From Verrucomicrobiota bacterium (lineage in GTDB: Bacteria; Verrucomicrobiota; Verrucomicrobiia; Verrucomicrobiales; Akkermansiaceae), in the NCBI GenBank assembly GCA_004293445.1, contig RDYP01000015.1:1-63647 (forward strand): a stretch of DNA of 63,647 nucleotides, in the 5' to 3' direction. Within the stretch, counting starts at the first letter, position 1, and the number at the start of each line of letters is the position of its first letter. The notes beneath the pieces are model-generated. The model saw only the letters and a list, made by a program, of their open reading frames with translations. It was not told the DNA's origin and searched no databases. A program made the translations under genes and the position numbers. Of this stretch, positions 53,777 through 63,647 are shown in pieces.

Positions 53777-54973
53777 ATGAAACGATCCCATCTTTATTCC
53801 CAGCTACTTGCCCGCGTCCTCGAGTCGCGTCGTTTTATCCAAGTGCTCGCTGGTCCCCGGCAGGTCGGAAAGACCACGCTCGTCCGCCAAGTCATGGAAG
53901 CCTCGGGGCTTCCCGGGCATTACGCTTCGGCCGACGAACCCACGCTCCGCGACCAGGCATGGCTTGAGCAGCAGTGGGACTTCGCCCGGCTCAAAGCCCG
54001 CAAGCATCCCGAGGGCGCTTTGCTAGTGATCGATGAAATTCAAAAAGCCGCACGCTGGCCTGAACTGGTGAAACTACTCTGGGATGCCGACACCCATGAC
54101 GGCACTCCCTTGAAGGTGGTGCTACTCGGCTCTTCTCCTTTACTGATCGAATCCGGCCTCACCGAGAGCTTGGCAGGCCGCTTTGAGACCATACCGGTTC
54201 CTCATTGGTCCTTCGCGGAAATGCGGGAAGCTTTCGGCTGGGATTGGCAAACCTATCTGCTCTTCGGTGCCTATCCCGGTGCCGCACCTCTGGCGGACGA
54301 TCCCGACCGCTGGCGTCAATACATCAACAACTCACTGATCGAAACCACCCTGTCCCGGGATATCCTGCTGCTCACCCGAGTGGACAAGCCGACCCTTCTC
54401 CGGCGCATGTTCCAACTCGCATGTACCTATTCCGGCCAGATCCTCGCCTATCAAAAGATGCTCGGCCAGCTCGTCGATGCCGGCAATACCGTCACTCTGG
54501 CTCATTATCTTCAGTTGCTAGAAGGCGCAGGCATGGTCGCAGGCTTGCAGAAATTTTCCGGAAACCACATCCGCCAACGCGCCTCCAGCCCAAAGCTCCA
54601 GGTACTGAACACCGCCCTCATGACCGCACAATCCGGCCGCAGTCCCGATGCGTGGCGCACCGATGGCGATGCGTGGGGACGCCTGATCGAATCCGCCGTC
54701 GGTGCGCATCTTGTCAACACCGCCATCGGCACGGGAATCTCCGTCACTTACTGGCGGGAACGAAATCTGGAAGTCGATTTCGTTCTCCAGCGCGGCGACG
54801 CCTTGGTCGCCATCGAAGTCAAAAGCGGCGGTCGCAAACAAACCCTTCCCGGCATTGCGGCCTTCGACAAAGCCCACCACCCCACCCGCAAGCTCTTGGT
54901 CGGCGGCCAAGGCGTCCCCATCGCCGAATTCCTCCAAGCACCCGCTTCATACTGGATTGCGGACAAGCCATGA
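53777..54973 (+). CDS. DUF4143-type AAA ATPase
   Basis: The 398-aa protein has a P-loop ATPase part with Walker A AGPRQVGKTT (25-34) and Walker B LLVIDEIQ (82-89). A helical middle (DUF4143) follows, and the C-terminus carries a PD-(D/E)XK-like stretch: WRERNLEVDFVLQRGDALVA then IEVKSG. This layout is a widespread, often mobile family of unknown function. The flanking repeat dimers and the palindrome at its start suggest an accessory cassette. It looks complete. Confidence 0.93.
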   Translation: MKRSHLYSQLLARVLESRRFIQVLAGPRQVGKTTLVRQVMEASGLPGHYASADEPTLRDQAWLEQQWDFARLKARKHPEGALLVIDEIQKAARWPELVKLLWDADTHDGTPLKVVLLGSSPLLIESGLTESLAGRFETIPVPHWSFAEMREAFGWDWQTYLLFGAYPGAAPLADDPDRWRQYINNSLIETTLSRDILLLTRVDKPTLLRRMFQLACTYSGQILAYQKMLGQLVDAGNTVTLAHYLQLLEGAGMVAGLQKFSGNHIRQRASSPKLQVLNTALMTAQSGRSPDAWRTDGDAWGRLIESAVGAHLVNTAIGTGISVTYWRERNLEVDFVLQRGDALVAIEVKSGGRKQTLPGIAAFDKAHHPTRKLLVGGQGVPIAEFLQAPASYWIADKP

Positions 54974-55004
54974 GCCCATGTCGCAGCCCTTCCCAACCTT
55001 TTCA

Positions 55005-55190
55005 GAGATGGGGCAGGGCCCGCCGACTTCCCCCCCGCGCAGCGAAATGCCGAAGCATCCGCACATCCGTCGCTTCCGCAGCCGCGGGTAACTTGGGACT
55101 GCCCGGCGGTCAGTCCCTACCATTTTTAGGAGGTAGGGCAGGGACCGCCGGGCCCGCCGACTTTGTCCTCTGCAGCGAATAGCCGAAGCA
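55005..55190 (-). repeat. Dispersed palindromic repeat, tandem dimer (copies C and D)
   Basis: A left-truncated copy C (from about 55008) is followed by a near-complete copy D (about 55085-55190), both in the same orientation as copies A and B, so the ATPase gene is bracketed by direct dimers. Copy D keeps the core hairpin CAGTCCCTACC ... GGTAGGGCAGGGACCGCC. The remaining spacer before the ubiquitin gene (55191-55305) shows no gene. Confidence 0.85.
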
Positions 55191-55242
55191 TTGCCTCCAC
55201 GCTGCTTCTATTTTTTGATTCAAACCTTCCGTGATCGAGTGA

Positions 55243-55818
<576 letters not shown>

Positions 55819-55897
55819 TTCACCAACCAAACGAACGGCTCAGACAACACTTACATTTTAGCAATCACGTGCCGTTTGAGTCACATCCCTTCTTTCC

Positions 55898-56377
55898 ATG
55901 CCAAAAAGACCAAGCTCCACGACATCGAAAACGAGCGCGCTACTCGCAGGAGTCGCTGGTGAATATTTTGTCGCAGCAGAGCTTTCGCGCCGCGGGTGGA
56001 TTGCGTCGATCTCTCTTCGCAACACGCGAGGCGTCGATATTCTCGCTACCAATTCCGAAGCGACCCTATCCGTCAGCATTCAATGCAAGAGCACTCAAGG
56101 GTCAAAGGCTGCTTGGATACTCAGCGACAAATCAGAGTCTTTTGTTTCAGATTCACATTTTTATGTGTTCGTAATCCTCGGAAGTCGATTGGAGCGCCCC
56201 CACTTTCATATCGTTCCGAGTAGGGATGTCGCTGAAAGCATCTGCCAAGATCATAGTGCATGGCTCAGAACGCCCGGTCGCGATGGAAAAGCGCACGTCG
56301 ACAACGCTATCAGAAAATTTGAAGATAAAGACGGCAAGTATCTCGAGCGCTGGGATTTGCTCGGATTAGGCGGTTGA
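55898..56377 (+). CDS. PD-(D/E)XK-like nuclease-fold protein, 159 aa
   Basis: Residues about 14-80 show the classic order GVAGEYFVAAELSRRGW (Glu in the first helix), NTRGVDILATN (metal-binding Asp), then SVSIQCKSTQGSK (Q-x-K). The C-terminal part is helical and polar. DUF4365-like and Holliday-junction-resolvase-like proteins share this pattern. It follows the ubiquitin gene by 79 bp on the same strand and may share its transcript. A bidirectional terminator separates it from acnA. The DNA looks less GC-rich than the core genes. Function is unknown. Confidence 0.8.
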   Translation: MPKRPSSTTSKTSALLAGVAGEYFVAAELSRRGWIASISLRNTRGVDILATNSEATLSVSIQCKSTQGSKAAWILSDKSESFVSDSHFYVFVILGSRLERPHFHIVPSRDVAESICQDHSAWLRTPGRDGKAHVDNAIRKFEDKDGKYLERWDLLGLGG

Positions 56378-56405
56378 GCACCCGCGGACTCCCTCACCAG
56401 CTACG

Positions 56406-56439
56406 AAAAAGCCGCTTCCCATTCGAGAAGCGGCCTTTT
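56406..56439. terminator. Bidirectional intrinsic terminator between the island and acnA
   Basis: AAAAA GCCGCTTC, an 8-nt loop, GAAGCGGC C TTTT: a perfect 8-bp stem with A-run on one side and T-run on the other. It serves the plus-strand nuclease-fold gene and the convergent acnA. Confidence 0.85.
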
Positions 56440-56471
56440 GAAAACATCGGCGACGATGACGTCGCAGGCCC

Positions 56472-59240
<2,769 letters not shown>

Positions 59241-59463
59241 GGTCGGTGGGCGGGAAGGATCGGTGGGCGGGCTTTTTCGCCGCGGGCGGGAGCTTAGAAA
59301 GCGAGGTCGAAATGTCAAAAAGTTCCCCGGCTTCGGAATTCGTGCGGATGACGGGCAGCAGGAGAGATGCCGGAAGCAGGAAATCGTTGCGAAAGAACGC
59401 ACGATGCCAAATCGCCCGGCGGAGCGGGCTCAGGCCGCTTCTCCCGCCCATGTTCCCGGCGGG

Positions 59464-60225
59464 CTAACGGATCCGCATGTCCTTGCGAAAGGCGGCGATC
59501 ATTTTCACGCAACGCAGCTCCGCCTCGGGATTGGACTCGTGATCGTAGTTCAGACCGTAGGGCCAGAAATGCATGCGGTCGGCATGCAGCACCGCATCCG
59601 GTCCGTCGAATTCGCGCAACTGCCGGATCGCGTGCTTTCCGGTCCACTTGCCGTCTTTCACATGCGCCGACCACTCCGGATGGGTGCCGACGCCAAGCGT
59701 GTGCGCGATTTCGTGCAAGGCCACCCGGCGGCTGATCGAACCGCCCCAGTTGATCCATCCGTCGTAGTTCGCGTCCGCCGTTGGCGTGCCCGGGCTGTTG
59801 TTGGCGGTGACGTGTTTTTCAAAATCTCCGTGCTCATTGATGAAGGCCACCGCGGAATCCATCGCTTCCACGATGCGTTGCTTCCGATCTTCCGGCCACG
59901 TCTCCGAACCCTCGGAAAGCCGGTAGGTCAGGGGCCCCTTCAGCAGCTTCTTTCTCTTGGTCGCCTCAGCCCTCGCCTCCTCCGCGCGCTTCTCCTCGGT
60001 CGCCTGCGCCTCCGCCATCCGCCCAGCATGGATCCAGTCCTCGTCCGAAAGTCGGTCCAGCGCGATGATTACCTTGCTCCCGTCCGCCTTGCGCACCGTC
60101 ACGCCGTTCTTGTCGGCCTTCACAAAGACCGCCTCGAGGCGCTTGCCCTCCGCGGAAGTCCAAGTCCGCAAATCCTCGGCAAGCAGTGCCGTGGCGAACA
60201 GAAACAGGAAGACGAACAACTTCAT
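59464..60225 (-). CDS. Secreted SHD1-domain HEIAHTLGVG metalloprotease-like protein, 253 aa
   Basis: A signal peptide (MKLFVFLFLFATALLA) is followed by an SHD1 barrel at about 19-66 (RTWTSAEGKRLEAVFVKADK, LDRLSDEDW). A Lys/Glu/Ala-rich helix (70-95) leads to the protease-like domain (98-253). There H171, E172 and H175 lie in HEIAHTLGVG, and HFWPYGLNYD at 219-228 is the second block. It aligns by eye with residues 20-175 of the 943-aa protein at 8022-10853. The metzincin third histidine is shifted by one (TH instead of H). It sits beside the 134-bp repeat array and is convergent with nothing. Confidence 0.85.
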   Translation of the reverse strand: MKLFVFLFLFATALLAEDLRTWTSAEGKRLEAVFVKADKNGVTVRKADGSKVIIALDRLSDEDWIHAGRMAEAQATEEKRAEEARAEATKRKKLLKGPLTYRLSEGSETWPEDRKQRIVEAMDSAVAFINEHGDFEKHVTANNSPGTPTADANYDGWINWGGSISRRVALHEIAHTLGVGTHPEWSAHVKDGKWTGKHAIRQLREFDGPDAVLHADRMHFWPYGLNYDHESNPEAELRCVKMIAAFRKDMRIR

Positions 60226-60310
60226 GGCGATCTCAAAAACCGCAGATCGGCCAGAGGGTCAAGCCACCACGAGGGTTGGCAGCGGACTTGTTCGGCGATC
60301 CCCCAGCGTT

Positions 60311-61080
60311 TCGCTGCGCAGGGACCAAGTGGGCGGGCCCGGCGGTCCCTGCCCTACCTTCCAAAAATGGTAGGGACTGACCGCCGGGCAGTCCCAAATT
60401 ACCCGCGGCCGCGGAGGCCATGGCTTGGCGAATTCTCCGATGATGCGCTGCGCAGGGACCAAGTGGGCGGGCCCGGCGGGCCCTGCCCTACCTCCTAAGA
60501 ATGGTAGGGACTGACCGCCGGGCAGTCCCAATTTACCCGCAGCCGCGGAGGCCATGGCTTGGCGAATTCTCCGGCAATACGCTGCGCAGGAACGAAATGG
60601 GCGGGCCCGGCGGTCCCTGCCCTACCTTCCAAAAATGGTAGGGACTGACCGCCGGGCAGTCCCAAATTACCCGCAGCCGCGGAGGCCATGGCTTGGCGAA
60701 TTCTCCGGTGATGCGCTGCGCAGGGACCAAGTGGGCGGGCCCGGCGGTCCCGACCCTACCTCCTAAAAATGGTAGGGACTGACCGCCGGGCAGTCCCAAT
60801 TTACCCGCGGCCGCGGAGGCCATGGCTTAGCGAATTCTTCGGCGATGCGCTGCGCAGGGACCAAGTGTGCGGGCCCGGCGGGCCCTGCCCTACCTTCCAA
60901 AAATGGTAGGGACTGACCGCCGGGCAGTCCCAAATTACCCGCGGCCGCGGAGGCCATGGCTTGGCGAATTCTTCAGCGATGCGCTGCGCAGGGACCAAGT
61001 GGGCGGGCCCGGCGGTCCCTGCCCTACCTCCTAAAAATGGTAGGGACTGACCGCCGGGCAGTCCCAATTTACCCGCAGCC
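60311..61080 (+). repeat. 134-bp-period tandem array of a palindromic repeat, six units
   Basis: The sequence TGGTAGGGACTGACCGCC starts at 60368, 60502, 60636, 60770, 60904 and 61038, exactly 134 bp apart each time. In each unit CCCGGCGGTCCCTGCCCTACC-type sequence pairs with GGTAGGGACTGACCGCCGGG around a short A-rich loop, a long imperfect hairpin. Between hairpins is a conserved spacer (CCGCGGAGGCCATGGC...GCGCTGCGCAGG). Odd units read CCTTCCAAAAATGG and CAAATTACCC; even units read CCTCCTAA(A/G)AATGG and CAATTTACCC, a 268-bp higher-order period. The rest of the intergenic region (60226-60310, 61081-61122) shows no gene. Confidence 0.97.
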
Positions 61081-61122
61081 TTTCTCTTCCGCTTCTCGCG
61101 GATTGACCACGCAGAGCAGACG

Positions 61123-62661
61123 GTGGAGCTTGGGGCCGTGTCGTTGCCGTCCTTGCCTCCCAAGCGTCTGTCATGGATTTCCCGCGGTGCCACGGTCCGC
61201 AAAACCGGGGTCGTCTCGGCCGATGAGGATGACGACGAGGCTTTTTCCGAACTCGATCCCCCAGCGATCGAGGAAGCCGCGGCAGAGCGTGACGCGATGG
61301 TCGCCGAACTGATCGAATTGCTCGGCACCGGCAAGGTGTCGGCGAGCACCGATGACCTCGAAGTCCATTCCACCGACAAATGGTACGCCCGCGAACTGCC
61401 CGACGTCGTGGTCTTCGCTGAATCGGTGGAGGATGTGTCGGCCACGATGTCCTTCGCTGCGAGCCGCGGGATTCCCGTGACGACCCGCGGGTCAGGCGTC
61501 GGTTACGTCGGCGGCTGCGTGCCGGTGAGCGGAGGGATCGTGCTCTCGCTGGCGCGCATGAACCGAATCATCGAGCTGAGCCCCGCCGACGGAGTGGCAG
61601 TGGTGCAGCCGGGCCTCATCACAGGTGATCTGCAAAAGGCAGCGCGAGCCCTCGGCTGGGACTATCCACCGGACCCGGCCTCGCTAAAGGAATGCTCGAT
61701 CGGTGGCAACATCGCGACCAATGCCGGCGGGCCGCGCTGTTTGAAATACGGCGTCACCCGCAACTATGTCCTCGGCCTGCAAGTGGTGCTCGCCGATGGC
61801 CGGGTGCTGCGCTGTGGCGGACGGGTGCACAAGAACAAGACCGGCTTCGATCTTTGCGGACTGTTCACCGGCTCGGAAGGCATGCTCGGCGTGGTGACCG
61901 AAATCACCCTGCGCTTGATCCCCAAACCCCAAGCGCGGGCCATGCTGGCGGCAGTGTTTGGCGATTTCGCCGCGGCAGCGGCAGCCGTGCAGGCCATCCT
62001 CGACCGAGGCCATCTACCCTCGGCGCTGGAGATCACCGACGGCTTCACTTTGGCCGCAGCGCGCAAGCGGCTGGGACCGGAAATGCTGCCGGACGGCCAG
62101 GCGCATTTGATTGTCGAGATCGATGGCCGGAAGGCCGCGATCGCGAGCGAATTGGGCGAAATTCACGACTTGCTGGCTGAATTGGGCGCCACACGGATCG
62201 ACCGCGCCGTCGACGAGGCGGCCTGCGAGGAAATCTGGCGTTTGCGGCGGGAGTTCTCCTACTCACTGCGCGATACCGGGCTGACGAAATTGAACGAAGA
62301 CATCGTGGTCCCGCGTTCGAAACTGGTCGAGCTGGTCGAATTCGCGCGGCACTTGGAGAAGGAGACCGGCATTCCGGTCGCCTGTTTCGGTCACGCCGGT
62401 GACGGCAACATCCACACCAACCTGATGGTCGCCGGTTTCGAGGATCCCGCGACGCGGGCAAAGGCGGAACAGTCGCTGGAGCTTCTCTTTGCCTGGGTGC
62501 TCGACCATGGCGGAGCCATCACCGGCGAACACGGCGTGGGTCTGGCAAAAAAGCCCTGGATCCGCCAAGCCCTCGGCGAAGTGTCCTTCGATGCCCATCG
62601 GGCCCTGAAGCACGCGCTGGACCCGCAGGGCTTGCTCAATCCCGGAAAATTCCTCGATTGA
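61123..62661 (+). CDS. FAD-linked oxidase, GlcD/D-lactate dehydrogenase-like
   Basis: The protein oxidises a 2-hydroxy acid (glycolate, D-lactate or similar) with FAD. The PCMH-type FAD-binding half (about 95-275) carries TTRGSGVGYVGGCVPVSGGI, PADGVAVVQPGLITGDL and ECSIGGNIATNAGG. The C-terminal FAD-oxidase half carries VACFGHAGDGNIHTNLM and GAITGEHGVGLAKKPW, typical of GlcD. The GTG at 61123 gives 512 aa with an unusual acidic N-terminal 58 residues; ATG 61297 (MVAELIELLG) would give the usual family start. GlcE/GlcF partners are not adjacent, so the exact substrate is open. Confidence 0.92.
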   Translation: MELGAVSLPSLPPKRLSWISRGATVRKTGVVSADEDDDEAFSELDPPAIEEAAAERDAMVAELIELLGTGKVSASTDDLEVHSTDKWYARELPDVVVFAESVEDVSATMSFAASRGIPVTTRGSGVGYVGGCVPVSGGIVLSLARMNRIIELSPADGVAVVQPGLITGDLQKAARALGWDYPPDPASLKECSIGGNIATNAGGPRCLKYGVTRNYVLGLQVVLADGRVLRCGGRVHKNKTGFDLCGLFTGSEGMLGVVTEITLRLIPKPQARAMLAAVFGDFAAAAAAVQAILDRGHLPSALEITDGFTLAAARKRLGPEMLPDGQAHLIVEIDGRKAAIASELGEIHDLLAELGATRIDRAVDEAACEEIWRLRREFSYSLRDTGLTKLNEDIVVPRSKLVELVEFARHLEKETGIPVACFGHAGDGNIHTNLMVAGFEDPATRAKAEQSLELLFAWVLDHGGAITGEHGVGLAKKPWIRQALGEVSFDAHRALKHALDPQGLLNPGKFLD

Positions 62662-62855
62662 GCGATCAAGGCTCGGCGCGCGAAGCGGATGAGCAGCACC
62701 GAGCCAGTCGATCCTCCAGCGAAGAAAAGCCGCCTATCCATTTGTGCGCGCATGCGGTGGCAAATTCTCCAAAGCCAAAGGGCTGGCGAAGGCACCGAGG
62801 AGGGAGGATCGCGAAGGATCAAGCATTCATCGAATGCGTTGTGGCGTGCGGCTTT

Positions 62856-63140
62856 TCACTCACCTGAAACCTCGTTGATGATCTTCGTGAGCGGGTCGAT
62901 GAGCTCACCGATGGTCTGTGGATTCCACGTCTTGTCGATGTCGCCACTCATCTCCGCAAACATCCGTTGAAATTGGGGTCGCAATTCTTCAACAAACTCT
63001 TTCTCACGCTTTCGCAACGCTTGATCGGCAGCTAGCTCAATTTTTGCTGGATCCATAGGTTCGCGATTTTGGATCGATAGGACAAGCGCGAGGGCCGCCA
63101 GCACGAGAGCGAAAATCGATAGAAGCGTGGGTGTTTTCAT
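62856..63140 (-). CDS. Small single-pass membrane protein, 94 aa
   Basis: It starts MKTPTLLSIFALVLAALALV, a membrane anchor, followed by a charged helical part (LAADQALRKREKEFVEELRP) and a short C-terminal segment (ELIDPLTKIINEVSGE). A longer open frame extends 70 codons upstream but runs through repeat-derived sequence, so the start was set here. Family unknown. Confidence 0.7.
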   Translation of the reverse strand: MKTPTLLSIFALVLAALALVLSIQNREPMDPAKIELAADQALRKREKEFVEELRPQFQRMFAEMSGDIDKTWNPQTIGELIDPLTKIINEVSGE

Positions 63141-63189
63141 GTGGCATATGGTGATGATGAGCCAGGGGTCAGGGGTCAAAGCCAAATGG

Positions 63190-63413
63190 CGGCGGCCATA
63201 GGAGTGCCGACTTGCAGTCGGCTTGGACGGTCGGCGCAAATGAACCGCCACCGAACCGCCCATCGGCAGCCGCCGCCCAAAACCCGGTAGGGCTGGACCG
63301 CCGGGCCGGCCCACTTCACCCCCGAAGGCGAATCTCCCAAGAATCGCCAATCCCCCGCCTCCACCACCAACGGCAAAGTGGGACCGCCTAGCAGTCAGTC
63401 CCTACCATTCCCC
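63190..63413. repeat. Degenerate copies of the 134-bp palindromic repeat family
   Basis: Diverged pieces are visible: GGTAGGGCTGGACCGCCGGG near 63290 and AAAGTGGGACCGCCTAGCAG, then TCAGTCCCTACC, near 63375-63408. They match the core and spacer of copies A-D in reverse orientation but lack clean periodicity. Confidence 0.65.
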
Positions 63414-63448
63414 CCTTTCCTGAACCGCTGCAGCTTTCCCGGAGCCGA

Positions 63449-63514
63449 CCAAAACAAAGAGACAGGCAGTTTTTATGGCTCTCCGCCCAAAACAAAGGGA
63501 CAGGCAATTTTTAT
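63449..63514. repeat. Two direct repeats 38 bp apart at the right edge
   Basis: AAAACAAAGRGACAGGCA, then RTTTTTAT, occurs at 63451 and 63489 with two base differences. From memory, related A/T-rich motifs flank IS200/REP-associated transposase genes in some bacteria, so an element may begin beyond the window. 63515-63647 shows nothing else recognisable. Confidence 0.6.
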
Positions 63515-63647
63515 TGGAAATAGGGCGGCTGGTAGTGGTTGTCATGATGCGGCTTGTTGAACAGAGCCGCTGCGCGGCGTTTCCGTCCGGCGGCGTTGAA
63601 AGGGTTGAAGCGACCTGTCAGGCTCGTTTCTGCTATGAAAAAAAGAT

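Noticed and set aside
60311-61080. CRISPR array
   Set aside because: The whole 134-bp unit, including the part between hairpins, is conserved, so there are no unique spacers, and no cas gene is nearby.

Overview
The window looks like chromosome from a GC-rich member of the Verrucomicrobiota, probably Verrucomicrobiaceae (Luteolibacter/Haloferula-like). This is inferred from protein types: very long secreted proteins built from autotransporter-associated beta-strand repeats, a PEP-CTERM sorting tail, a PVC-type fused SGNH/beta-propeller/HEAT/cytochrome c protein, SHD1-domain proteases and a pseudokinase-FGE protein. No rRNA, tRNA, CRISPR array or complete insertion sequence was seen.

Layout. 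1-19.5 kb (minus strand): four giant exported repeat proteins, one running off the left edge, one with a PEP-CTERM tail, one with an N-terminal zinc-protease-like domain and one of 2874 aa with an N-terminal pectate-lyase-like domain. A 13-bp G-rich tandem array lies upstream of the PEP-CTERM gene. 19.7-32.5 kb: trpC, a zinc-ribbon membrane protein, an Mrr-type endonuclease, a Tat-exported Gfo/Idh/MocA oxidoreductase, rlmN, a secreted SHD1-HExxH protease, a HupE-like membrane protein, a GH95 fucosidase, a NYN-LOTUS protein and a small secreted protein. 32.8-42.5 kb: a TPR-like membrane protein with a pseudokinase-FGE protein, a small anchored protein, monomeric isocitrate dehydrogenase, the PVC fused protein and a YbgC-type thioesterase. 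42.6-48.3 kb: four envelope genes in a row (degenerate Lon-like protein, HtrA protease, OmpA-like protein, M23 peptidase). 48.5-53.4 kb: queA, a secreted SdrD-B-like protein and a glycosidase/glycosyltransferase-2 fusion. 53.4-56.4 kb: an accessory island. 56.4-63.6 kb: acnA, a second SHD1 metalloprotease, a 134-bp tandem array, a GlcD-like oxidase, a small membrane protein and a repeat-rich right edge.

Most striking is the 53.4-56.4 kb island. A gene at 55318-55818 encodes an almost unchanged eukaryotic ubiquitin (68 of residues 1-74 identical to human ubiquitin in a by-eye comparison). A signal peptide ends exactly at ubiquitin Met1, and the C-terminal diglycine is replaced by a short domain like those ending the window's giant secreted proteins. 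Beside it are a DUF4143-type ATPase with a perfect palindrome at its start codon, a PD-(D/E)XK-like protein, and direct dimers of a palindromic repeat family that also forms an exact 134-bp-period hexamer at 60.3-61.1 kb.

The export-related genes (repeat proteins, GH95, pectate lyase, HtrA, M23, OmpA, metalloproteases) fit a polysaccharide-degrading, surface-protein-rich lifestyle. Trp, TCA-cycle and tRNA/rRNA-modification genes are ordinary housekeeping genes scattered among them.
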